A DNA stretch of 64,000 nt from NCBI GenBank assembly GCA_051984675.1, contig JBPYFK010000164.1, positions 50,500 through 114,499 of the forward strand. The letters run 5' to 3'. The DNA comes from JBPYFK01 sp051984675 (GTDB lineage Bacteria; Actinomycetota; Actinomycetes; Mycobacteriales; Pseudonocardiaceae). The translations under genes were made by a program, and so were the position numbers. Of this stretch, positions 19,202-27,316 are shown piece after piece; the stretch's first letter is position 1, and each line of letters opens with the position of its first letter. The notes under the pieces were generated by a model that had not been told where the DNA came from, made no database searches, and worked only from the letters and a program-made list of their open reading frames with translations.

Positions 19202-19741
19202 ATGACGACCTGGGTGGCGTTACTGCGCGCCGTCAACCTCGGACCTCACGGCCGACTCGCCATGCACGACCTGCGCGCGCTCATCACCACCTACGGCGGG
19301 AGGAACGCGCGGACGTACCTGCAGAGCGGCAACGTCGTCTTCGCCCACGACACCAGCGACGGCGACCGGCTGGCCCGCGAGCTTGAACAGCGGCTGCTGG
19401 AGGAGTTCGGGCTCACGACCACGGTGATGATGCGGGCCGAGGCGGACATCGCGCGCATCGCCGCGAACCACCCGTTCGCCGAGCGCCAGCCCGACCTGGC
19501 CAAGCTGCAGGTGGCGTTCCTGTCCGCGACGCCGCAGCCGGATCGGGCAGCGACGCTGGCCGTACCCGGGGATGGCGCCGAACAGCTCCAGCTCAGCGGT
19601 CGGGAGTTGTACCTGCACTACCCGAACGGCGTGGGGCGCTCGAAACTCACCACCGCCTACATCGACAGGCGTCTGGGCGTGACCTCGACCAGCCGCAACT
19701 GGAAGACGGTCACCGCTTTGGCCAACCTGGCGACCGGCTGA
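19202..19741 (+). CDS. DUF1697 family protein
   Basis: A 179-residue DUF1697 protein (MTTWVALLRAVNLGPHGRLAMHDLRALITTYGGRNARTYLQSGNVVF at the N terminus; LYLHYPNGVGRSKLTTAYIDRRLGVTSTSRNWKTVTALANLA at the C terminus). The family is widespread in actinobacteria and its molecular role is unknown. AGGAG lies about 9 bases upstream of the ATG. There is a TTA codon at residue 7. It is convergent with the methyltransferase gene (13 bp gap) and divergent from the shortened PfpI-like gene. Confidence 0.9.
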   Translation: MTTWVALLRAVNLGPHGRLAMHDLRALITTYGGRNARTYLQSGNVVFAHDTSDGDRLARELEQRLLEEFGLTTTVMMRAEADIARIAANHPFAERQPDLAKLQVAFLSATPQPDRAATLAVPGDGAEQLQLSGRELYLHYPNGVGRSKLTTAYIDRRLGVTSTSRNWKTVTALANLATG

Positions 19742-19754
19742 CCCCGACCCACAC

Positions 19755-20360
19755 TCAACTCAGTGTTGGCACGCGCGCTGCCAGCTGGGCTGCCGTGGCG
19801 GCGCCTCGGCCGGGCGGGTCCCAGGTCCAGGTCTGGACGTCCTCGAATCCCGCCTCGTCGACGGCGGTCGCCAGAGCCTGCAATCCGCCCGGCAGCCACC
19901 TGTTGTGGGCGGACAGCAGCAGGCGACCCCCAGGACGCAGGACACGGTGCACTTCCGTGAAGCCGGCGTGCCAGTCCGGCCAGATCATGACGTTGTTCAC
20001 CGAGAGCACGACATCCACCGACGCGTCCGGCTGCCCGGTCTTCTCCGCGGTCCCCGACACGAGCTGGACCGTGCCCCTGGCGACCAGGTCCGCGCAGCGC
20101 TGCCGGCATGCCACCAGCATCAGCTCCGACGGGTCGACCCCCACGACCCGTTCGCAGCGCACCGCCGCCGCCTGAAGGCCGACACCGGGGCCGGGCCCCA
20201 GGACGAGCACCGTCTCGTCCCCGTGCAGGTCGGCAAGCTCGACGACACGATGTTCGGTCTCGCCGTTTCCTCGCGTCATCAAGCGACCGCCGATGCGACC
20301 GAGCAGGCCACGGGGCCGACCAAAGCCCATGTCCAGAAGCCGCTCACCGATGCCCGTCAT
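19755..20360 (-). CDS. class I SAM-dependent methyltransferase
   Basis: A 201-residue Rossmann-fold methyltransferase of the UbiE/COQ5-like type. Motif I is VLVLGPGPGVGLQAAAV, the acidic end of strand 2 is VVGVDPSELML, motif II is VDVVLSVNNVMIWPD, and motif III is VLRPGGRLLLSAHN. It lies 112 bp downstream of egtD on the same strand, where egtE is often found in mycobacteria. It is not a PLP protein and cannot replace EgtE. Substrate unknown. Whether it is cotranscribed with the egt operon is open. Confidence 0.85.
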   Translation of the reverse strand: MTGIGERLLDMGFGRPRGLLGRIGGRLMTRGNGETEHRVVELADLHGDETVLVLGPGPGVGLQAAAVRCERVVGVDPSELMLVACRQRCADLVARGTVQLVSGTAEKTGQPDASVDVVLSVNNVMIWPDWHAGFTEVHRVLRPGGRLLLSAHNRWLPGGLQALATAVDEAGFEDVQTWTWDPPGRGAATAAQLAARVPTLS

Positions 20361-20472
20361 GACCTCAGCTCACCACACCCGGCCCGTGCGCGGTATCAGG
20401 GATTTCCCCGAGATCCGGCACGAGCGCGCCGAACCGACCATCACTGTCCACAGTGGCGCATGTCGCTGATAG

Positions 20473-21444
20473 TCACTCCGCGCGGGACAGGAACACCGCG
20501 AAATCGCCGGCCTGGTCGGTCCACCAGCGGACGGACTCGAACCCGGCAGCGGCGAGTTCGTCCTCGACCCGCCGCGGCCGGAACTTCGCCGATACCTCGG
20601 TGTGCAGGTCCTCCCCTTCAGCGAAGTCGACGGTCATGTCCAACGCCCGCAGCCGCACCCGCATCGGCGCGCTCGCGCGCAGGCGCATCTCGATCCACTC
20701 CTGCTCGGCGTTCCACAGCGCGACATGGTCGAACCGTTCGGGCGCGAAGTCGGCGTCCATCCGCCGGTTGAGCACGCGCAGCATGTTGCGGTTGAACTCG
20801 GCGGTGACACCGGCCGCGTCGTCGTAGGCGCGCACTAACCGAGCCGGCTCCTTGACCAGGTCAGCACCAAGCAGCAGCCACTCCCCCGGCTGCAGGTTGC
20901 GCCGCACCGAGGCGAAGAACGACGCGCGTTCACACGGCAGGAGATTGCCGATCGTGCCGCCGAGGAAGGCGACCAGGCGGGCATCTCCCTGGGGCAGTTC
21001 CCCCAGGCCGGCGGTGAAGTCATCGACCATGCCGTGCACGGCCAACTCCGGGTAGTCGATCGCGATGGACCGGGTCGCCCACCGCAGGGCCGCTTCGGAG
21101 ACGTCCAGCGGTACGAACGCCGCGAGCGTGTCGTTCTTCCGCAGCGCGTCCAGCAGGAGCCGGGTCTTCTCGGACGAGCCCGACCCGAGTTCGACCAGCG
21201 TGTCCGCGCCGGTCAGCTCGGCGATGTCCACCGCGTTGCTGGCCAGGACCTCCTGCTCGGCGCGAGTCTGGTAGTACTCGGGCAGTGCGGTGATCTGTTC
21301 GAACAGATCACTGCCCGTGGCGTCGTAGAACCACTTCGGGGACAGCCATTTCGGGGTGTCGGTGAGTCCCGCGCGTGCTTCCAGGCGCAGTTCGCGTGCG
21401 GAATCGTCCTCGGTGAAGCGCACAGTCATGCGTGGTTCGCTCAT
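20473..21444 (-). CDS. egtD: L-histidine N-alpha-methyltransferase
   Basis: Trimethylates histidine to hercynine with three S-adenosylmethionine, the first committed step of ergothioneine synthesis. The 323-residue length matches mycobacterial EgtD. It has SPKWFYDATGSDLFEQITALPEYYQTRAE (about 35-63), the SAM-binding ELGSGSSEKT (85-94), and the His-binding region GGTIGNLLPCERASFFASVRRNLQPGEWLLLGADLVK and AEFNRNMLRVLNRRMDADF. ATG 21444 has GGGAG upstream and lies 31 bp after the egtC stop. It is the last gene of the egtA-B-C-D run. Confidence 0.97.
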   Translation of the reverse strand: MSEPRMTVRFTEDDSARELRLEARAGLTDTPKWLSPKWFYDATGSDLFEQITALPEYYQTRAEQEVLASNAVDIAELTGADTLVELGSGSSEKTRLLLDALRKNDTLAAFVPLDVSEAALRWATRSIAIDYPELAVHGMVDDFTAGLGELPQGDARLVAFLGGTIGNLLPCERASFFASVRRNLQPGEWLLLGADLVKEPARLVRAYDDAAGVTAEFNRNMLRVLNRRMDADFAPERFDHVALWNAEQEWIEMRLRASAPMRVRLRALDMTVDFAEGEDLHTEVSAKFRPRRVEDELAAAGFESVRWWTDQAGDFAVFLSRAE

Positions 21445-21475
21445 TGGGTCTCCCTCATCGACGGATGCCCGGGCT

Positions 21476-22270
21476 TCAACGGCCTGCTCCCGTGTTGCCA
21501 CCCTGCTCGTTCTTTCCCACCAGTGGAGTGATCTCGGCGCGGCCGGGCTCGGCGACCACGATGTGGCCGTCGTCGATCTCCTGCCACCTGGGGTCGTCGT
21601 CGAGCGGCTCGGACGCGACGAGCACGCCGTCGTCGCTGGCCGGGCCGTGGCCACGCAGCCACAGCGCGTGCGTCCACGTCGTCGCGATCAGCACCGTCCC
21701 GTCGGTGAGCAGCAGGTTCAGCCGCGAGCCCGGCGCGGTGTCGGCGACCTCGGTCACCAGACCGGTGACCGCTTCGGCCGGCGAGTCCGTGGTGGCCAGG
21801 CGGCGCCGCAGCAGTGCCCACAGCACGGCGGAGTCGGTCGGGGCGTCCAGCGTCATCAGCTCCGTAACGTCCAAAGTGGACGCCAAGGGGGCCAGCGACT
21901 CGGGCCAGCCGCGCACTCTGCCGTTGTGGCTGAACAACCAGCGGCCGTCAGTGAACGGGGCGCACGCGGTTTCGACGACCGGCATGCCTTCGGTCGCCGA
22001 GCGCACGGCTCCCACGACCGTGCCGCTGCTGGTGCAGCCGGCGATGCCGGGGAACATGGTGTCCCGCCACATCGGCGCCGTCGAGCGGTAGCGCACCGGC
22101 GCGGTGGCGCCGTCGGTGTACCAGCCGACGCCGAAGCCGTCGGCGTTGACCGTTCCGCCGCGGCGCATGTCCCGCGGCGCCCAGCTCTGCCGCAGCAACG
22201 AGTGCGCCGGGCGCAGCAGAATCTCGTCGAGCGGGATCGGGCTGCCCAGATATCCCACGTGCCTGCACAT
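21476..22270 (-). CDS. egtC: gamma-glutamyl-hercynylcysteine sulfoxide amidohydrolase
   Basis: Removes the gamma-glutamyl group from the sulfoxide made by EgtB. It is a class II glutamine amidotransferase-like (Ntn) hydrolase with nucleophile Cys2 (MCRHVGYLGSPIPLDEILLRPAHSLLRQSWAPRDMRRGGTVNADGFGVGWY). Later come HNGRVRGWPESLA and DSAVLWALLRRRL. It has 264 residues, normal for EgtC. ATG 22270 follows the egtB stop after 10 bp. Confidence 0.96.
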   Translation of the reverse strand: MCRHVGYLGSPIPLDEILLRPAHSLLRQSWAPRDMRRGGTVNADGFGVGWYTDGATAPVRYRSTAPMWRDTMFPGIAGCTSSGTVVGAVRSATEGMPVVETACAPFTDGRWLFSHNGRVRGWPESLAPLASTLDVTELMTLDAPTDSAVLWALLRRRLATTDSPAEAVTGLVTEVADTAPGSRLNLLLTDGTVLIATTWTHALWLRGHGPASDDGVLVASEPLDDDPRWQEIDDGHIVVAEPGRAEITPLVGKNEQGGNTGAGR

Positions 22271-22280
22271 CCGCGCCGCC

Positions 22281-23663
22281 TCAGCCGAGTTCGTCCGGGG
22301 AGGGTGTGCGGGCGCACCGGAAGCCGGCGAAGATCTGGCGCCGGATCGGGAAGTCCCAGTTGCGGAAGCTGCCGCGACACGCCGAGCGGTCGGTTCCGAA
22401 CGAGCCCCCGCGCAGCATCTTGTAGTCCGGCCCGAAGAACACCTCCGAATACTCCCGGTAGGGAAACGCCTCGAAGCCGGGGTACGGCTGGAAGTCCGAG
22501 CTGGTCCACTCCCACACGTCGCCGAGCATCTGCCGGGCGCCGCACGGTGCCTGGCCCTGCGGGTAGGCGCCGGCCGGCGCGGGTCGCAGGTGCCGCTGAC
22601 CCAGGTTGGCGTGTTCAGCTGTCGGGTCCTGCTCGCCCCACGGATACCGGCGGGAGCGGCCAGCGCGCGGGTCGAACCGCGCGGCCTTCTCCCACTCCGC
22701 TTCGCTGGGCAGCCGCTTGCCCGCCCAGTTCGCGTAGGCTTCGGCTTCGTAGAAGCAGACGTGCACCACCGGTTCGTCCGCCGGCACGGGCTCGACGTGC
22801 CCGAACCGGTGGCGCAGCCAGGTACCGTCGCTGTCGCGCTCCCAGAACCGAGGTGCCCGCAGGCCCGCCCGCTGGCGGTGCTCCCAGCCTTGCCGCGACC
22901 ACCAGCGAGGCTGGTCATAGCCGCCGGCTGCGATGAACCGAAGGTACTCGCCGTTGGTCACCGGTGTGGTGTCGATGAAGAAGTCGTCGACGTGCACGGT
23001 GTGGGCGGGTCGCTCGTTGTCCAGCGCCCAGGGCTCGGACGAAGTCCCCATCTCGAAACGTCCGCCGCGAACCAGGACCTCCGGGGCCAGGAGGTCCACA
23101 TCGGACGCCGCTGGTGGTGGGTCGTCGGCGAGCACGGGCGGACCGGAGCGCAGCTGGTGGGTGGCCAGCATCGTCTCGTCGTGCTGCTGCTCGTGCTGCA
23201 CGATCATGCCGAAGGCGAAGGCGCGCTCCACGAGCCTGCGGCCTTCCAGGGGCGCACGGTCGAGGATGTCCAGCACCTTGCCCCGCACCTGCTGGATGTA
23301 GGAGCGGGTTTCGCCGGGGCCGAGTAGGGGAAGCTGGGGCCGGTCGGCCCTGGGGTGCTGGAAGGCGTCGTAGAGGTGGTCGATGTCCGGGCGCATCGCC
23401 TCGGCCTCGCCCACGTCACGGACCAGCCACAGCTCCTCCTGACTACCCACGTGCGCCAGATCCCAGACCAGGGGCGACATCAGCCGGGAGTGCTGCTTGA
23501 CCAGTTCGGTGTCGTCGACGGCGTCCGTGAGCACGGCGCTGCGCCGGCGGGTGCGTTCCAGCTCCGCGGCGACATACGCGCGGAGCCCGTCGGTGTCGAG
23601 TGCCTCGCCGATGTCGGCGGCGGAGTCGCGGGTGGGATGGGTAGCGGCCAGACTGTCGGTCAC
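22281..23663 (-). CDS. egtB: hercynine oxygenase
   Basis: Iron-dependent sulfoxide synthase joining gamma-glutamyl-cysteine to hercynine with O2. It has an N-terminal DinB-like helical domain and a C-terminal formylglycine-generating-enzyme (FGE-sulfatase) domain. Predicted iron ligands are His71 (DLAHVGSQEELW), His157 and His161 (VQHEQQHDET). The FGE domain has FEMGTS, FFIDTTPVTNGEYLRF, RLPSEAEWEKAARFD, DVWEWTSSDFQPYPGF and RGGSFGTD. It has 460 residues. The start GTG 23663 overlaps the egtA stop (GTGA). Confidence 0.97.
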   Translation of the reverse strand: MTDSLAATHPTRDSAADIGEALDTDGLRAYVAAELERTRRRSAVLTDAVDDTELVKQHSRLMSPLVWDLAHVGSQEELWLVRDVGEAEAMRPDIDHLYDAFQHPRADRPQLPLLGPGETRSYIQQVRGKVLDILDRAPLEGRRLVERAFAFGMIVQHEQQHDETMLATHQLRSGPPVLADDPPPAASDVDLLAPEVLVRGGRFEMGTSSEPWALDNERPAHTVHVDDFFIDTTPVTNGEYLRFIAAGGYDQPRWWSRQGWEHRQRAGLRAPRFWERDSDGTWLRHRFGHVEPVPADEPVVHVCFYEAEAYANWAGKRLPSEAEWEKAARFDPRAGRSRRYPWGEQDPTAEHANLGQRHLRPAPAGAYPQGQAPCGARQMLGDVWEWTSSDFQPYPGFEAFPYREYSEVFFGPDYKMLRGGSFGTDRSACRGSFRNWDFPIRRQIFAGFRCARTPSPDELG

Positions 23664-24943
23664 CTTCGGTCACCTCCAGGATGAGCGGGATCGGGTGCCG
23701 GGTGGGCAAGTCGTTGCTCAACGAAGTCCGCGAGCCGCTCGACCAGGCCCGCGGGAACGTCGGCGTGTTCCAGGCGCCGGCAGGCGAGCGCGAACACCGC
23801 ACGGGCGGAGGCGGACAGCAGCCGGTCGAGCAGACCGAGCCGGGCGGCGTGCATCCACCGTCCGGCGGCCGGCGCCGTCAGCTCCAGCACCTCGTCCACT
23901 GTGGATTCGTCGGCGAAGAGCGCGCCCAGCGCCGCCACTGGCAGCATCCACCGCTGGCCAGGCTGCGCGTCGAGGTAGCGCACCTCGAAGTAACCGCGTG
24001 GGCGCACCGGCGGGAACAACGTGGTCAGGTGGTAGTCAAGGTCGTCGAACGTGGGCGCGGTGGGCAGCGCACCGCCGATCCACTCGGCGAAGCTCAGCCC
24101 TTTGGGCACGTCCCAGTCGCCACCGTCGCGGCGCACGCACACCAGCGAGGTGTCGAGCACCCGCTTGGCCCAGCTCTCGGCCGGTGCGCCGGTGATCGGG
24201 CTGGGCCGGAAGCGCGGCGGGTCGGTGCGTAACAACGCTCGGGTGCGTGCCGACGCCCAACCTGTCGCGTGGCCGAGCAGGCGGGGAGAGTTCGCGAAAG
24301 TCGCGTTGAACACCGGTCCCAACGCGTGCAAGGCCGCCCAGCGCGCGCCGATCCGGTGCTGCTCGCCGACGTCGAGGCAGAGCTGCACACCGGCCGTGCT
24401 GCACATCATGATGCGGCCGTCGACGCCGATCCGGTCGAAGGACGCCTCCATCGCCGCGTAGCGGGGAATCCGCAGGATTCGCCTGGGAGGTCGCCACGGG
24501 TCGGCGCCCGCCTGGCCCAACATCAGGTCCGCGCGCGCGAGCAGTTCGCGCAGGTACGCGCTGTCCGCGGCGACCGTGCGCAGCAGGCGGCCCAGGGAGG
24601 AAGTGGGGAGGCTGGAGATCTCGACCTGCCCGCCAGGTTCCACGGTGAGAACCGATCCGTTCGGTAACCGTTGGTGCGGGCTGTCGGGGGCTAGAGAAGG
24701 GGGAGCGTGTGCGCCGAGCGCATCGGTCAGGGTCTCGGCGTCGAGGGGCCGGCACCGGTCGGCGCGGTGGTGCACGGTCCACTCCAGTTCGACGCCGAGC
24801 AGCCTCGGAGGGCCGTGCTTGAAACACACCGAGGCGACGTAGGCTTCGGCTTCCGCACGCGTCTGCAGCCGGGACGTGGGTACGTGGGATGTCAATGCGG
24901 GGGATGCTGGTATGCGGGATTCCCGGGCGGTAGACACTGCCAT
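23660..24943 (-). CDS. egtA: glutamate-cysteine ligase of the ergothioneine pathway
   Basis: ATP-dependent formation of gamma-glutamyl-cysteine, the sulfur donor used by EgtB. The 427-residue product belongs to the GCS2 family (LLGVELEWTVHH; NGSVLTVEPGGQVEISSLP; MMCSTAGVQLCLDVG; GYFEVRYLDAQPGQRWMLPVAALGALF). It is first in the egtABCD operon, with ATG 24943. The 258-bp region between it and the divergent acnR must hold both promoters. Confidence 0.95.
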   Translation of the reverse strand: MAVSTARESRIPASPALTSHVPTSRLQTRAEAEAYVASVCFKHGPPRLLGVELEWTVHHRADRCRPLDAETLTDALGAHAPPSLAPDSPHQRLPNGSVLTVEPGGQVEISSLPTSSLGRLLRTVAADSAYLRELLARADLMLGQAGADPWRPPRRILRIPRYAAMEASFDRIGVDGRIMMCSTAGVQLCLDVGEQHRIGARWAALHALGPVFNATFANSPRLLGHATGWASARTRALLRTDPPRFRPSPITGAPAESWAKRVLDTSLVCVRRDGGDWDVPKGLSFAEWIGGALPTAPTFDDLDYHLTTLFPPVRPRGYFEVRYLDAQPGQRWMLPVAALGALFADESTVDEVLELTAPAAGRWMHAARLGLLDRLLSASARAVFALACRRLEHADVPAGLVERLADFVEQRLAHPAPDPAHPGGDRR

Positions 24944-25149
24944 CAGATCACCACCTGCGGCCGGCTGTCGTCGACGCTACCGGGCGCCGATGCGGCCTGC
25001 ACCCCTTGTTCTTGGCGCCCGGGTTTGCTACGGGACAAGCTTCAAGAGTGCGCACCCAGACGGGATTCCGCATCTGGAGAGAGCGTGTTGGCCTTGGCGA
25101 ATGATCGCGTTCGCGGTAGCCTTCCGCGTTCGACGACCCCAGAGCGCAA

Positions 25150-25169
25150 CAATACGTACGTACGGATTG
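25150..25169. promoter_or_regulatory. near-palindrome before acnR, degenerate AcnR box
   Basis: CAATACGTACGTACGGATTG is a 20-bp near-perfect palindrome (one mismatched pair), 32 bp before the acnR ATG. Its first 16 bases match the AcnR consensus CAGNACnnncGTACTG at 10 of 12 fixed positions, and the two deviations sit symmetrically. Autoregulation by AcnR is a reasonable inference. Confidence 0.5.
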
Positions 25170-25201
25170 CGTCTGTCCCCCTCACCTGCAACGATCAGCA
25201 T

Positions 25202-25795
25202 ATGCCCAGGGTCAGCCAGGACCACCTCGACGCCCGTCGCCGCCAGATCCTCGATGGCGCCCGGACGTGCTTCGCGCGTCACGGATACGAAGCCGCGACG
25301 GTCCGCAGGCTGGAGGAGGCGACCGGACTGTCCCGCGGCGCGATCTTCCACCACTTCAAGGACAAGGAGTCGCTTTTCCTGGCCCTGGCCGAAGACGAGA
25401 CGAACCGGATGGCCGACGTCGTCGCCGAACAGGGGTTGGTGCAGGTGATGCGCGACCTGCTCAGCGAGCCACGCACCAACGGCGACCGGGCTCCCTCCGC
25501 GGACTGGCTGGGCACACGGCTGGAGGTGTCCCGGCGCCTGCGCACCGACGCGGAGTTCCGCGCCCGATGGGCGGAGCGGTCCCGCCATCTCACCGACGCC
25601 ACCCGGGCGCGCCTGAAGTGGCAGCGCGATTCCGGCAACCTGCGCGATGACGTCGACGTCGACGTGCTGACCGCCTACCTCGAACTCGTCCTCGAAGGAC
25701 TGGTCTCACACCTGGCCATGGGCCTGCCGGCCGACGACCTCGGCCCGGTGCTGGACCTGGTCGAGGAAAGCGTCCGCCGGCATCGCGGCCAGTAG
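25202..25795 (+). CDS. acnR: TetR-family repressor AcnR (aconitase repressor)
   Basis: A 197-residue TetR regulator. The N-terminal helix-turn-helix (about 32-51, AATVRRLEEATGLSRGAIFHHFKDKESLFLALAEDE) is nearly the sequence I know for the aconitase repressor AcnR of Corynebacterium and mycobacteria. The next segment (RMADVVAEQGLVQVMRDLL) and the EVSRRLRTDAEFRARW segment also follow AcnR rather than general TetR proteins. In corynebacteria acnR lies immediately after acn. Here it is about 7.8 kb downstream in the same orientation. The acn promoter carries a perfect AcnR box. ATG 25202 is the only sensible start for the domain. Confidence 0.85.
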   Translation: MPRVSQDHLDARRRQILDGARTCFARHGYEAATVRRLEEATGLSRGAIFHHFKDKESLFLALAEDETNRMADVVAEQGLVQVMRDLLSEPRTNGDRAPSADWLGTRLEVSRRLRTDAEFRARWAERSRHLTDATRARLKWQRDSGNLRDDVDVDVLTAYLELVLEGLVSHLAMGLPADDLGPVLDLVEESVRRHRGQ

Positions 25796-25837
25796 CCCCC
25801 TACCCGGCCATGCCCGCCACACCCCGGAGATCCGGCG

Positions 25838-27316
25838 TCAGTTCACCCCCATCATCTTGCGGTGAATCCACGGCGAGGCGGCGTAGAGGGCGACGCCGAG
25901 CACGAGCGCCAGACCACCGATGATCCCGAAGTACTTCGGCGCGGAGGCCGCGTCATACAGCGGCGAGACCTGGGCGATGAGTCCCTGACCAGCCGCGTCC
26001 GCGGCAAAGAACAGCCCCACCGTCTGGGCGACGAACGCCTGCGGTGCGAGCTTCGTTGTCACCGACAGCCCGACTGGCGACAGGCACAGTTCCCCGACGA
26101 CCATCACCAGCAGGCTCAGCACCACCCACAGCGGGTTGGCCTTGCCGGTCGGACCCTCCAGAACACACGGCACGACCATGATCAGGAAGCTGGCGCCGGT
26201 GAACAGCAGACCCGCCGAGAACTTGCGCGGGGTGGACGGCTGCCGGTCGCCCAACCGCACCCACAGCGCCGCGAGCACCGGGGCGAGCACGATGATCCCG
26301 ACCGGGTTGATGGACTGCGCCCACGACGACGGGATGTGGAAGTTGAACGCGTCCAGGTTGGTCTGCTTGTCGGCGAACTCGGCGTACACAGTGGACTGCT
26401 GTTCCTCCATGAACCAGAACAGCACGGCCGCGAGGAAGAGCGGAACGTAGGCCAGCAGCCGGCTGCGCTCCACCGCAGTGGTCTTCGGGCTGCGGAACAT
26501 CACGAGGAAGTAGCCCAACGGCAGCACGAACGACAGCAGACTGATCAGGTTGACGATCATGTCCGCGTCGAGCAGCCCTGCTATCGAGAGAAACACACCG
26601 GCGATGACGACCACCGCCAGGCCGACGCCGATCCGCGCGTAGGCCGCAGAGCGTTCGCCCTGCGTCAACGGGTTCGGCACCGCCGTGCCGACACCGCCCA
26701 GGCTGCCGCGACGCAGCAGATACTGCGCCAGGCCGATCGCCATGCCGATCGCGGCGAGCCCGAAACCGACGTGGTAGTTCACGTCCTGGCCGATGGTGCC
26801 CACGACCAGCGGCGCGATGAACGCCCCGAGGTTGACGCCCATGTAGAAGATGCTGAATCCGGCGTCGCGGCGGTTGTCGTCGTCGGCGTACAGCCCGCCG
26901 ACCGCGTTGGTGATGTTCGGTTTGAGCAGCCCCGTCCCCAGCACCAGGAGGATCATGGACGCGTAAAGTGCCGAGGGGCCTGCCGGGAGGGCCAACGCGA
27001 TGTGCCCGAACATGATCAGCACACCGCCCCAGAAAATCCCGCTCCGGGAACCGAGGATGCGGTCAGCGACCCAGCCACCAAGGATTCCCGACATGTACAA
27101 CGCGGCGCCGTACACCGCGACGAGGGATTTCGCCAGCCCCTTGTCCATGCCGAGGCCACCATGGACGGCCTGGTCGTACATGTAGTACAGCAGCAGCGCT
27201 TTCATCCCGTAGTAGGAAAGGCGCTCCCACATTTCAGTGAAGAACAGCGTGGACAATCCACGGGGGTGGCCGAAGAAACCACGCTGCCGCGTTGTCGCAA
27301 TCGCGCTAGCGGTCAC
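25838..27316 (-). CDS. POT/PTR-family proton-coupled oligopeptide transporter
   Basis: A 492-residue membrane protein with 14 predicted helices. Family motifs are FFTEMWERLSYYGMKALLLYYM (the ExxERxxYY motif of TM1), GGWVADRILGSRSGIFWG and GAFIAPLVVGTIG (PTR signature region DAGFSIFYMGVNLGAFIAPL), as well as WFMEEQQSTVYAEFA. It resembles DtpT of lactobacilli and imports di- and tripeptides with protons. The GTG start has GAGAGGA about 9 bases upstream. It is convergent with acnR (42-bp gap). Confidence 0.93.
   Translation of the reverse strand: MTASAIATTRQRGFFGHPRGLSTLFFTEMWERLSYYGMKALLLYYMYDQAVHGGLGMDKGLAKSLVAVYGAALYMSGILGGWVADRILGSRSGIFWGGVLIMFGHIALALPAGPSALYASMILLVLGTGLLKPNITNAVGGLYADDDNRRDAGFSIFYMGVNLGAFIAPLVVGTIGQDVNYHVGFGLAAIGMAIGLAQYLLRRGSLGGVGTAVPNPLTQGERSAAYARIGVGLAVVVIAGVFLSIAGLLDADMIVNLISLLSFVLPLGYFLVMFRSPKTTAVERSRLLAYVPLFLAAVLFWFMEEQQSTVYAEFADKQTNLDAFNFHIPSSWAQSINPVGIIVLAPVLAALWVRLGDRQPSTPRKFSAGLLFTGASFLIMVVPCVLEGPTGKANPLWVVLSLLVMVVGELCLSPVGLSVTTKLAPQAFVAQTVGLFFAADAAGQGLIAQVSPLYDAASAPKYFGIIGGLALVLGVALYAASPWIHRKMMGVN

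Noticed and set aside
19755..20360. The gene next to egtD as egtE
   Set aside because: It encodes a SAM-dependent Rossmann methyltransferase with no PLP-lysine motif; EgtE is a PLP-dependent C-S lyase.
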